Shown one piece after another: positions 1-5,143 of a stretch of DNA of 5,615 bases. A model generated the notes under the pieces. That model did not search any database and was not told the DNA's origin. It saw nothing but the letters and a program-made list of their open reading frames with translations. Numbering within the stretch: position 1 is the first letter of the stretch; every line of letters starts with the position of its first letter. This DNA is from Burkholderiales bacterium (lineage in GTDB: Bacteria > Pseudomonadota > Gammaproteobacteria > Burkholderiales > Burkholderiaceae_C), in contig CANBSV010000136.1 in NCBI GenBank assembly GCA_947372225.1, forward strand, positions 1-5,615. The letters are read 5' to 3'. The translations under genes and the position numbers were made by a program.

Positions 1-854
1 GCGGTGGTGTAGATGTAGGCCCGCGCGCTTTGCACCAGCCAGTCGATCACGGTGCGGTGGGCGGCGACAAAGGCACCACCCACGCCGGCCGCCTTGCCCA
101 GCGTGCCCATGCAGATCAGCCGCTCGCTGCGCAGACCGAAGTGCGACAAGGTGCCGCGGCCCTGCTCGCCGAGCACGCCAAAGCCGTGCGCATCGTCGAC
201 CACGATCCACGCGTCAAAGCGCTCGGCCAGCGCCAGCAACTCGGGCAGGCGCGCCAGATCGCCGTCCATGCTGAACACGCCGTCGGTGACGATGAGCTTG
301 CGCGGCGTGCGGCACGCCGCCAGCCGCCGCTCGAGTCCGGCCAGACCGTGGTGCGGGTAGGTGTAGGCTGCGGCCTTGGCCAGCCGTGCGCCATCAAACA
401 GCGAGGCGTGATTGAGCACGTCGGAATAGATCGAGGTGTCTTCGTCGCCCAGCGCCGCGAGCAGTGCCAGGTTGGCCAGGTAGCCGGTGCCAAACGACAG
501 CGCGCGCACCTCGGGCAGGTGTGGCGAGAGCATCTCGGCCAGGTCGTCTTCGAGCAGCGCATGCGCGCGCGAGTGGCCGCTGATCAGGTGCGACGCGCCG
601 CTGCCCACGCCGTACAGGCGCGCGCCCTCGGCCCAGGCCTCAATCAGCGCCGGGTGATTGGCCAGCCCCAGGTAGTCGTTGCTGCAAAACGCCAGCAGCT
701 CGCGCGGCCTCGCGGCGGGATCGATGGCATGGCAGGCGTCGTCGCTCGGGCTGACGTGCTGCTGCGGCGCGCAGGCGCTCTCGGTGATGCGGCGGCGGCG
801 GCGCATCGCCTGCGCGTCGCGCTCGGCGAGTTGCCGGGCCAGGTGCTTGAGCAT
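1..854 (-). CDS. bioF: 8-amino-7-oxononanoate synthase BioF (3' end missing)
   Basis: BioF is a PLP-dependent alpha-oxoamine synthase. It condenses pimeloyl-ACP (or pimeloyl-CoA) with L-alanine to give KAPA, CO2 and the free carrier, in the cytoplasm; this is the first step of biotin ring assembly. The 284 visible codons show the family landmarks in order: FCSNDYLGL (57-64), GSGASHLISGHS (84-95), DVLNHASL with the ring-stacking His149, DGVFSMDGD (191-199), VVDDAHGFGVLG with Asp220 and His223 contacting the cofactor, and TLGKAAGVGGA with Lys254 as the Schiff-base lysine. The family is about 385-400 residues long, so roughly the last 100 lie beyond the left edge. The start is the ATG at 854-852: the in-frame bioA stop lies 18 bases upstream, no other ATG intervenes, and AAGG (plus-strand 863-866) sits 8 bases before it. 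It is almost certainly co-transcribed with bioA. No frameshift is seen, and the catalytic residues visible are intact. Confidence 0.96.
   Translation of the reverse strand, partial: MLKHLARQLAERDAQAMRRRRRITESACAPQQHVSPSDDACHAIDPAARPRELLAFCSNDYLGLANHPALIEAWAEGARLYGVGSGASHLISGHSRAHALLEDDLAEMLSPHLPEVRALSFGTGYLANLALLAALGDEDTSIYSDVLNHASLFDGARLAKAAAYTYPHHGLAGLERRLAACRTPRKLIVTDGVFSMDGDLARLPELLALAERFDAWIVVDDAHGFGVLGEQGRGTLSHFGLRSERLICMGTLGKAAGVGGAFVAAHRTVIDWLVQSARAYIYTT
789..803 (-). repeat. (CGC)5 trinucleotide run inside bioF
   Basis: Five perfect CGC codons in a row encode Arg18-Arg22 of BioF, just after Met17. E. coli BioF has a shorter Arg cluster (LRRR) at about this place, so the run expands a basic patch already typical of the N-terminal helix. 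It is short and in frame; a slippage change of one unit would add or remove one arginine without breaking the gene. Confidence 0.85.
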
Positions 855-872
855 TGCGAGGGCCTTGGCGCG

Positions 873-2255
873 TCAGAGCACCGCGTGCAACGTGGCGACC
901 GTGCGCTCGGCGAGGTAGGCCACGTGTTCCTCGTTGAGCAGGTACGGCGGCAGCAGGTAGACGGTGCGCCCGATCGGGCGGATGAGCAGACCCTGCGCTC
1001 GACCGGCCAGATGAAACCGCTCGGCGAAACGCTCGCCGGCGAACTCCTGGCGCACATCGAACGCCCAGATCATGCCGCGCTGGCGAACGTGCTCCAGTCG
1101 CGCATCACCGTGCAGCCGCTCGGCCAACGCCGCAGTGAGCAGCGCGCCACTGTCGCGGTTGCGCTGCAGCACCGGCTCCTCGTCGAAGCGGTCGAGCACG
1201 GCCAGCGCCGCACGGCACGCCAGCGGGTTGCCGGTGTACGAATGCGAGTGCAGGAAGCCGCGCGCGGTGTCGTCGTCGAGGAATGCTTCGTAGATGTGAT
1301 CGCTCGCGAGCACCAGCGACAGCGGCAGGTAGCCGCCACTGATGCCCTTGGACAGGCACAGCAAGTCGGGCCAGATCGGCGCCTCGCCCTCAAGCGACGC
1401 CTGCTCGAAAGCAAAGAAGCTGCCGGTGCGCCCGCACCCCACGGCGATCTCGTCGGCAATGAGGTGCACCTGATAGCGGTCGCACAGGGCTCGCACCTCG
1501 CGCAGGTAGACCGGATCGTGCATCGCCATGCCGGCAGCGCACTGCACCAGCGGCTCGAGGATCACCGCGGCCATGTGCTCGTGGCGCGACGCCAGCAGCC
1601 GCTCCAGATCGGCTGCGGCACGCCGGGCCACATCGGCGGGCGACTCGCCCGGCTCGGCTTGCCGCGCATCGGGTGCCATCACCACATGAGAGCGCATCAG
1701 CAACGGGTCATAAGCGTCGCGGAACACCGCCACGTCGGTGACCGCCAGCGCGCCGATGGTTTCGCCGTGGTACCCGTGGCGCAGGCAGGCGAACTCGCGC
1801 TTGTCGCCCAGGCCGCGGTTGCGCCAGCTGTGAAAGCTCATCTTCAGCGCGATCTCGACCGCCGAGGCGCCGTCGCTGGCAAAAAACGTGTGGCCCAGCG
1901 CGTGGCCGGTGCGCGCCGACAGCCGCTCGGCCAGCTCGACCGCCGGCGCGTGGGTGCAGCCGGCGAGCATCACGTGCTCGAGCGTGTCGAGCTGCTGCTT
2001 GAGCGCCGCGTTGATGCGCGCATCGGCGTGGCCGAACAGGTTGACCCACCACGAGCTGGTGGCGTCGAAGTAGCGCGTGCCGTCGAAGTCCTCAAGCCAC
2101 GGACCGTGGGCGCGGGCCACCGCGATCGGCGGCACCTCGGCCAGACGCTGCATCTGAGTGCACGGGTGCCACACGCTGGCCAGGCTGCGCTGCTGCCAGG
2201 TGGCTTGGTGGGTCGCGGGCACGAGGGTGGGGGAGCGGTCGGATGAAGCGGACAT
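873..2255 (-). CDS. bioA: adenosylmethionine-8-amino-7-oxononanoate aminotransferase BioA
   Basis: BioA is a class III PLP aminotransferase that converts KAPA to 7,8-diaminononanoate, classically with S-adenosylmethionine as amino donor. It takes the product of the bioF gene just downstream. At 460 residues it is slightly longer than the usual 420-450. Landmarks are VWHPCTQM (28-35), SSWWVNLFGH (67-76), HVMLAGCTHAPAVEL (94-108), FASDGASAVEIALKMSF (125-141) binding the PLP phosphate, RHGYHGET (159-166) with Tyr162 at the ring-stacking position, LIADEIAVGCGRTG (265-278) with Asp268 contacting the pyridine nitrogen, LSKGISGGYLPL with Lys303 as Schiff-base lysine, and HSHSYTGNPLACRAAL near 340. 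One oddity is Cys32, where E. coli BioA has substrate-site Tyr17. The ATG at 2255-2253 is the first in frame but has no evident Shine-Dalgarno sequence; an internal GTG at codon 12 is a weaker option. The amino donor (SAM versus lysine) cannot be decided by eye; SAM is assumed from overall similarity. Confidence 0.96.
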   Translation of the reverse strand: MSASSDRSPTLVPATHQATWQQRSLASVWHPCTQMQRLAEVPPIAVARAHGPWLEDFDGTRYFDATSSWWVNLFGHADARINAALKQQLDTLEHVMLAGCTHAPAVELAERLSARTGHALGHTFFASDGASAVEIALKMSFHSWRNRGLGDKREFACLRHGYHGETIGALAVTDVAVFRDAYDPLLMRSHVVMAPDARQAEPGESPADVARRAAADLERLLASRHEHMAAVILEPLVQCAAGMAMHDPVYLREVRALCDRYQVHLIADEIAVGCGRTGSFFAFEQASLEGEAPIWPDLLCLSKGISGGYLPLSLVLASDHIYEAFLDDDTARGFLHSHSYTGNPLACRAALAVLDRFDEEPVLQRNRDSGALLTAALAERLHGDARLEHVRQRGMIWAFDVRQEFAGERFAERFHLAGRAQGLLIRPIGRTVYLLPPYLLNEEHVAYLAERTVATLHAVL

Positions 2256-2318
2256 GAGGGCAGGGGGCTGAGACGCGGCGACCGGACGGTGCCTTCAGGA
2301 TCAGCCGGCAAGGCCGTG

Positions 2319-2347
2319 ATTATCGAAGGGCCGATGCGCCGTGCCAT
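2319..2347 (-). promoter_or_regulatory. candidate sigma70-type promoter for bioA-bioF
   Basis: On the minus strand, ATGGCA (plus-strand 2342-2347) and GATAAT (2319-2324) are separated by exactly 17 bases. They match the -35 and -10 consensus at 4 of 6 and 5 of 6 positions. Transcription would begin near 2312 and leave a leader of roughly 57 bases before the bioA ATG. The pair lies in the 143-base gap between the GNAT-like gene and bioA, which is where a bio operon promoter is needed. No BirA-type palindrome (TTGTAAACC / GGTTTACAA) is visible around it. This is a match by eye only. Confidence 0.45.
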
Positions 2348-2398
2348 GCGTGAGGGCAGCAGCCTTCATCGCGTGCTCATCGCCTCAGCCAACGCGAC

Positions 2399-2872
2399 TC
2401 AATGCGCGTGCGGATCGGATCGCCCCGGGTAGGCCACGCGCTCAAACGGCCAGACCTCGGCGAACCATGTCACCAGCCGCTGCGCGAGGTGTTCATCGAG
2501 CCCGCCGGCCAGCTCACTGGTGCGCACCCAGTGGTAGACGTCAGCGTCCCGGTCATCGCGTGTGGGCGGCATCACGTAGACGCAGCCCAGCACCTGCGCG
2601 CCATCGAGCGACACCACGGTGTACGTGAACGAGGTTCGCAGCTGGAATTCCTTTTGGTGCCAGGCCAGATCGATCAGGTCCTGCTCCAGGGTCAAGGTGT
2701 CGAGCGGCCAGTCGCTGCCAGGGCCGAACAGGCCCCACAGCTGCTCGCGGCTGCTCATCACAGCGTCGTAGTCCTTGACCACATCGTGGATGGTGAGCGG
2801 GCGCAGGCACAGACGATCGGTCTCAAAGCCCTGCGGAACGGGAAACGGCGCGGGCAGCCAGGCTGTTTTCAT
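2399..2872 (-). CDS. GNAT-like N-acetyltransferase family protein, substrate unknown
   Basis: The 157-residue product looks like a small GNAT-fold protein. FETDRLCLRPLTIHDV (16-31) resembles the first strand and helix of RimJ/RimL-like acetyltransferases. FTYTVVSLDGAQVLGCVYVMP (82-102) reads as the paired core beta strands, and residues 111-117 (DVYHWVR) resemble the next strand. The usual acetyl-CoA pyrophosphate loop, Q/R-x-x-G-x-G/A, is not recognisable; the stretch that should hold it is RTSELAGGLDEHLAQRLVTWF (117-137, key residues G123-G124). It may bind acetyl-CoA atypically or have lost activity. Its ATG overlaps the stop of the FMN reductase gene as ATGA, and there is no clear Shine-Dalgarno sequence ahead of it, so translational coupling is likely. 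The substrate cannot be inferred. I am confident that it is a real gene, fairly confident of the fold, and unsure of enzymatic activity. Confidence 0.8.
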   Translation of the reverse strand: MKTAWLPAPFPVPQGFETDRLCLRPLTIHDVVKDYDAVMSSREQLWGLFGPGSDWPLDTLTLEQDLIDLAWHQKEFQLRTSFTYTVVSLDGAQVLGCVYVMPPTRDDRDADVYHWVRTSELAGGLDEHLAQRLVTWFAEVWPFERVAYPGRSDPHAH

Positions 2873-3462
2873 GGGGCGTTCTTGAGCGCGCGCGCCGTGC
2901 GCAGCACCGCGTGAACCACCCGGGACACGCCGGCAACCGAGCCCGCATCCACCAGTGCCCCGGCGGCATCGAACGCCTGATCGGCGCGCACCAGACCGAA
3001 CTGCTCAGGCACGACCAGCATGCCCAGGTTCATCTGCAGGAACTGCCGGGTGGCCAGCAGGCTGCGCAGGCCTCCGAAGGCGCCGGGCGAGGCGCTCAAC
3101 AGGCCGGCCACCGTGCCGCCGAATGCGGTCGAGCCCGACGGCTGGCCGTCAACGGCTTGCACCGTGGAGGCCCAGTCCAGTGCGTTGATCAGCAGCGGGG
3201 TCGGAAATCCGTTGTACTCGGGCGTGGCCAGCAAGAGCGCGTCGTGCCCGGCGAACAGCCGCACCAGGCGGTGAGCGCCCTCGGGCGTGCCTTTCAAATG
3301 CAGGTCTTCGTCATAGATCGGCAACTCGAGCGAGCGCAAGTCGACCGTCGTCACCGCGGCGCCGGCCTGCGCAGCCAACCCCGCAGCGACCGATGCGAGT
3401 TGCTGATTGAATGAGCCCTGCCGGGAACTCCCGGAAACTACCAAAACGCGCACATCGCTCAT
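2869..3462 (-). CDS. NADPH-dependent FMN reductase / quinone reductase family protein
   Basis: This is a flavodoxin-fold, FMN-binding NAD(P)H-dependent oxidoreductase of the family that includes ChrR/YieF and azoreductase-like enzymes. Such enzymes are cytoplasmic and reduce flavin, quinones or small electrophiles. The 197-residue product has the phosphate-binding loop VSGSSRQGSFN (9-19) after the first beta strand, the isoalloxazine-binding motif TPEYNGFPTPLLINALDW (80-97), and a second flavin-side loop SPGAFGG (125-131). Its length fits the family. I place the start at the third of three tandem ATG codons (3462), because a perfect AAGGAG lies six bases upstream. A longer reading from a TTG at 3486 would put that site inside the coding region. 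The gene overlaps the GNAT-like gene by four bases, so the two probably form an operon. The physiological substrate is not readable from the sequence; calling it a chromate reductase would be over-reach. Confidence 0.93.
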   Translation of the reverse strand: MSDVRVLVVSGSSRQGSFNQQLASVAAGLAAQAGAAVTTVDLRSLELPIYDEDLHLKGTPEGAHRLVRLFAGHDALLLATPEYNGFPTPLLINALDWASTVQAVDGQPSGSTAFGGTVAGLLSASPGAFGGLRSLLATRQFLQMNLGMLVVPEQFGLVRADQAFDAAGALVDAGSVAGVSRVVHAVLRTARALKNAP

Positions 3463-3468
3463 CATCAT

Positions 3469-3474
3469 CTCCTT
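3469..3474 (-). promoter_or_regulatory. Shine-Dalgarno AAGGAG that sets the FMN reductase start
   Basis: A perfect AAGGAG sits immediately before three tandem ATG codons (first bases at 3468, 3465 and 3462). Spacing to them is 0, 3 and 6 bases, so only the last has a normal distance. It rules out the upstream TTG at 3486 as the likely start. Confidence 0.85.
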
Positions 3475-3515
3475 ACGGGTCGTCAACGTCTGGCTTTTAT
3501 TTGATTTCGTCGAAT

Positions 3516-3543
3516 CGCCGCATTGGGTGCAGTCGCTGCGGCG
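3516..3543 (-). other. 7-bp perfect inverted repeat just after the parB stop
   Basis: CGCCGCA (minus strand 3543-3537) and TGCGGCG (3522-3516) are perfect complements around a 14-base loop, and the first arm directly abuts the parB TGA. In RNA this could form a GC-rich stem-loop between parB and the FMN reductase gene. No T-run follows; the downstream bases are ATTCGACGAAATC and then an A-rich tract. It is therefore not a canonical intrinsic terminator. It may serve in 3'-end stabilisation or partial termination, or be chance in GC-rich DNA. Confidence 0.4.
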
Positions 3544-4470
3544 TCAGCGCGCAGGCAGGCCGAGCTTGTCGAGCAGGCCGTTCAACTCCTCGAGCGAGCC
3601 GAAGCTGATCGCCACCTCGCCTTGTTCGCCACGGGCGGTTCGCTTTTTCACACGCACCTCGACGCGAGCAGTCAGTGCGTCGGACAACTCCTGCTCGATG
3701 CGCAGCAGGTCGCGCGACTTGGCCGCCGCCACGCGCGCAGCCGGCTTTTGCCGGGCGCTGTCGCCCGAACGCGCCACGAGTTTTTCGGCTTCGCGCACGC
3801 TGAGCTTCCTGGCAATGACTTCGGTGGCCAGCAGGATCTGCTGTGCGCCATCGAGCGGCAGCAGCGCGCGCGCATGGCCCATGTCGATGTCGCCGGCCAT
3901 GAGCATTTGCTGCACCGGATCGACGAGGTTGAGCAATCGCAGCAGGTTGCTCGCGGTGCTGCGCGAGCGGCCCACGGCCTGCGCGGCCTGCTCATGCGTC
4001 AGGCCGAACTCGTCGGTCAGGCGCTTGAGGCCTTGGGCCTCTTCCAGGGGGTTGAGGTCTTCACGCTGGATGTTCTCGATCAGCGACATCGCCGCGGCGG
4101 CCTCGTCGGGCACGTCCTTGACGAGCACCGGCACCTCGTCGAGGCCAGCCAGCTTGGCAGCCCGGGTGCGGCGCTCGCCGGCGATGATTTCGTACTGAGG
4201 CACGCTGCCGGCCACGCCTTCAGCGGCGCGAACCTGGCGCACCAGGATAGGCTGCATGATGCCTTGTGCCTTGATGCTTTCGGCCAGCTCGTAGAGCGAG
4301 CCCTCGTCCATGCGCGTGCGCGGCTGGTACTTGCCAGGGCGCAGCTGGTCGAGCTTGAGCACGCTGGGCGGACGATCGCCGGGCGGCGCGCCGTCGGAGG
4401 AGTCCTTGACGCGGGGGCCGAGCAGCGCTTCGAGGCCGAGGCCGAGGCCTTTGGGTTTCTTGGTGACCAT
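3544..4470 (-). CDS. parB: chromosome-partitioning protein ParB
   Basis: ParB is a CTP-dependent DNA clamp that loads at parS sites near the origin and works with the ATPase ParA to segregate chromosomes. The 308-residue form starting at 4470 is a usual length. Landmarks in that numbering are the N-terminal KKPKGLGLGLEALLG, which corresponds to the ParA-stimulating peptide; QPR at 49-51 in the N-terminal domain; the CTP-binding GERRTRAAKLAGL (98-110); ENIQREDLNPLEEA (132-145), the second nucleotide-contacting motif; a helix-turn-helix LTHEQAAQAVGRSRSTASNLL (157-177) for parS recognition; and a C-terminal dimerisation segment ending SLEELNGLLDKLGL. An in-frame ATG at 4488 would add six residues; neither start has a good ribosome site. 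I prefer 4470 because MVTKKPKGLG is how I recall related proteins beginning. It lies 33 bases (15 for the longer form) after the hydrolase gene and is probably co-transcribed with it. No parA lies next to it. Confidence 0.96.
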   Translation of the reverse strand: MVTKKPKGLGLGLEALLGPRVKDSSDGAPPGDRPPSVLKLDQLRPGKYQPRTRMDEGSLYELAESIKAQGIMQPILVRQVRAAEGVAGSVPQYEIIAGERRTRAAKLAGLDEVPVLVKDVPDEAAAAMSLIENIQREDLNPLEEAQGLKRLTDEFGLTHEQAAQAVGRSRSTASNLLRLLNLVDPVQQMLMAGDIDMGHARALLPLDGAQQILLATEVIARKLSVREAEKLVARSGDSARQKPAARVAAAKSRDLLRIEQELSDALTARVEVRVKKRTARGEQGEVAISFGSLEELNGLLDKLGLPAR

Positions 4471-4503
4471 CGGGGGATTGTCTGGCATCGGGCTGCCGGG
4501 CGG

Positions 4504-5091
4504 CTAGCTCATCGCGCGCAGCAACGCTAGGCCGTCGTCCCAGTCGCCCAGCCCAGACTCGCCGTTGAGGTGCCCGTGTGCGCCCAGCAGCAGCCACTGG
4601 CTGCCCCAATCGGCGGCCATGCCGGCCGCCCGCGTGACATCGCAGTTCGGATCGTCGCTGCTGGCCACCACCATGCTCGCAAAGGGCAGCCGCTGGCGCA
4701 CGATCGGAGCCCAGCGTTGCACCTGGGGCGGCGCGTTGTCGCGCTCGATGTCCGGCGGTGCCACCAGCAGCGCGGCGCACACCCGCGGCGTGAGTCGCGA
4801 ATGCGCCGCCCAGGCCGCCACCGCCTGGCAGCCCAGGCTGTGCGCGACCAGCACGGCCGGTGTTTCGTCTTCGAGCAGCACCTCGTCGAGCCGCGCCAGC
4901 CAGTCGCCGCGGCGCGGCCACAGCCAGTCGTCCTGTTGCACGCGACGGAACCCATGCAGGGCTTCCCAGCGGCTTTGCCAGTGGGTCATGCCGGAATCCT
5001 GCCAGCCGGGCAGCAGCAGCACACGCACGGGCGTGGTGGCGGGCTCGCAACTGGCTGGTGTATCGGCGGGTGCCGGGCTGTCATGGGTCAT
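4504..5091 (-). CDS. RBBP9/YdeN family alpha/beta hydrolase
   Basis: This is a 195-residue serine hydrolase of the small RBBP9/YdeN alpha/beta class. After a Pro/Ala-rich start of about 20 residues, the core begins at VRVLLLPGWQDSGMTHW (22-38), where LPGW forms the oxyanion-hole side. The nucleophile elbow is VAHSLG with Ser85 (82-87). ASSDDPNCD (143-151) carries the acid candidates Asp146 and Asp147, and GAHGHLNGESGLGDW (170-184) carries the catalytic His174. The full triad is therefore present. The physiological ester or peptide substrate is unknown. In several Burkholderiales, as I recall, a gene of this type sits between parA and parB; here only the parB side is kept. The ATG at 5091 has a GAGGAT-like site about 11 bases upstream, a little distant. 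It diverges from argC with 42 bases between the start codons. Confidence 0.9.
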   Translation of the reverse strand: MTHDSPAPADTPASCEPATTPVRVLLLPGWQDSGMTHWQSRWEALHGFRRVQQDDWLWPRRGDWLARLDEVLLEDETPAVLVAHSLGCQAVAAWAAHSRLTPRVCAALLVAPPDIERDNAPPQVQRWAPIVRQRLPFASMVVASSDDPNCDVTRAAGMAADWGSQWLLLGAHGHLNGESGLGDWDDGLALLRAMS

Positions 5092-5107
5092 CTTGCTCGC
5101 TTATCCT
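5078..5107 (+). promoter_or_regulatory. weak candidate promoter for argC
   Basis: CTGTCA (5078-5083) and TATCCT (5102-5107) lie 18 bases apart, each matching the sigma70 consensus at 4 of 6 positions. They would start transcription near 5114, about 20 bases before the argC ATG. The -35 element would overlap the first codons of the divergent hydrolase gene. No ArgR-box palindrome is evident. This is tentative: matches of this quality occur by chance. Confidence 0.3.
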
Positions 5108-5125
5108 CGCGGACCACCTTGGGGG

Positions 5126-5143
5126 GAAGCACCATGAAGCACC
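5126..5143 (+). repeat. 8-bp direct repeat GAAGCACC across the argC start codon
   Basis: GAAGCACC occurs at 5126-5133 and again at 5136-5143, perfectly conserved, separated by AT. The period is 10 bp, about one helical turn. The first copy overlaps the end of the ribosome site (GGGGGGAAG, 5121-5129) and the second covers codons 1-4 of argC. It could be two tandem half-sites for a regulator, or a small duplication. Confidence 0.6.

Noticed and set aside
30..2246. 738-codon open frame on the plus strand, antisense to bioF and bioA
   Set aside because: It lies opposite two unmistakable enzymes. Its translation is a Q/H/R/A-rich product with no recognisable domain, and the openness follows from strong G/C bias at codon third positions on the minus strand.
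2312..2332. GGCC-flanked segment around the bioA promoter as an operator
   Set aside because: The only symmetry is the self-palindromic GGCC, which is very common in GC-rich DNA; there is no extended dyad and no resemblance to the BirA operator.
2402..3414. plus-strand open frames opposite the GNAT-like and FMN reductase genes
   Set aside because: Both opposite-strand genes have clear family motifs, and the plus-strand products show none.
3463..3486. TTG at 3486 as the start of the FMN reductase
   Set aside because: It would place a perfect AAGGAG inside the coding sequence, and the family begins just before the first beta strand, as with the ATG at 3462.
3523..4530. 335-codon plus-strand open frame antisense to parB
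   Set aside because: It covers parB almost exactly, has the same low-complexity Q/H/A/R composition, and has no domain. It is a codon-bias shadow.
5101..5109. TTATCCTCG as a DnaA box, suggesting an origin near parB
   Set aside because: It is a single partial match to TTATCCACA with no cluster, and no parS-like palindrome (TGTTTCACGTGAAACA) was seen anywhere in the window.
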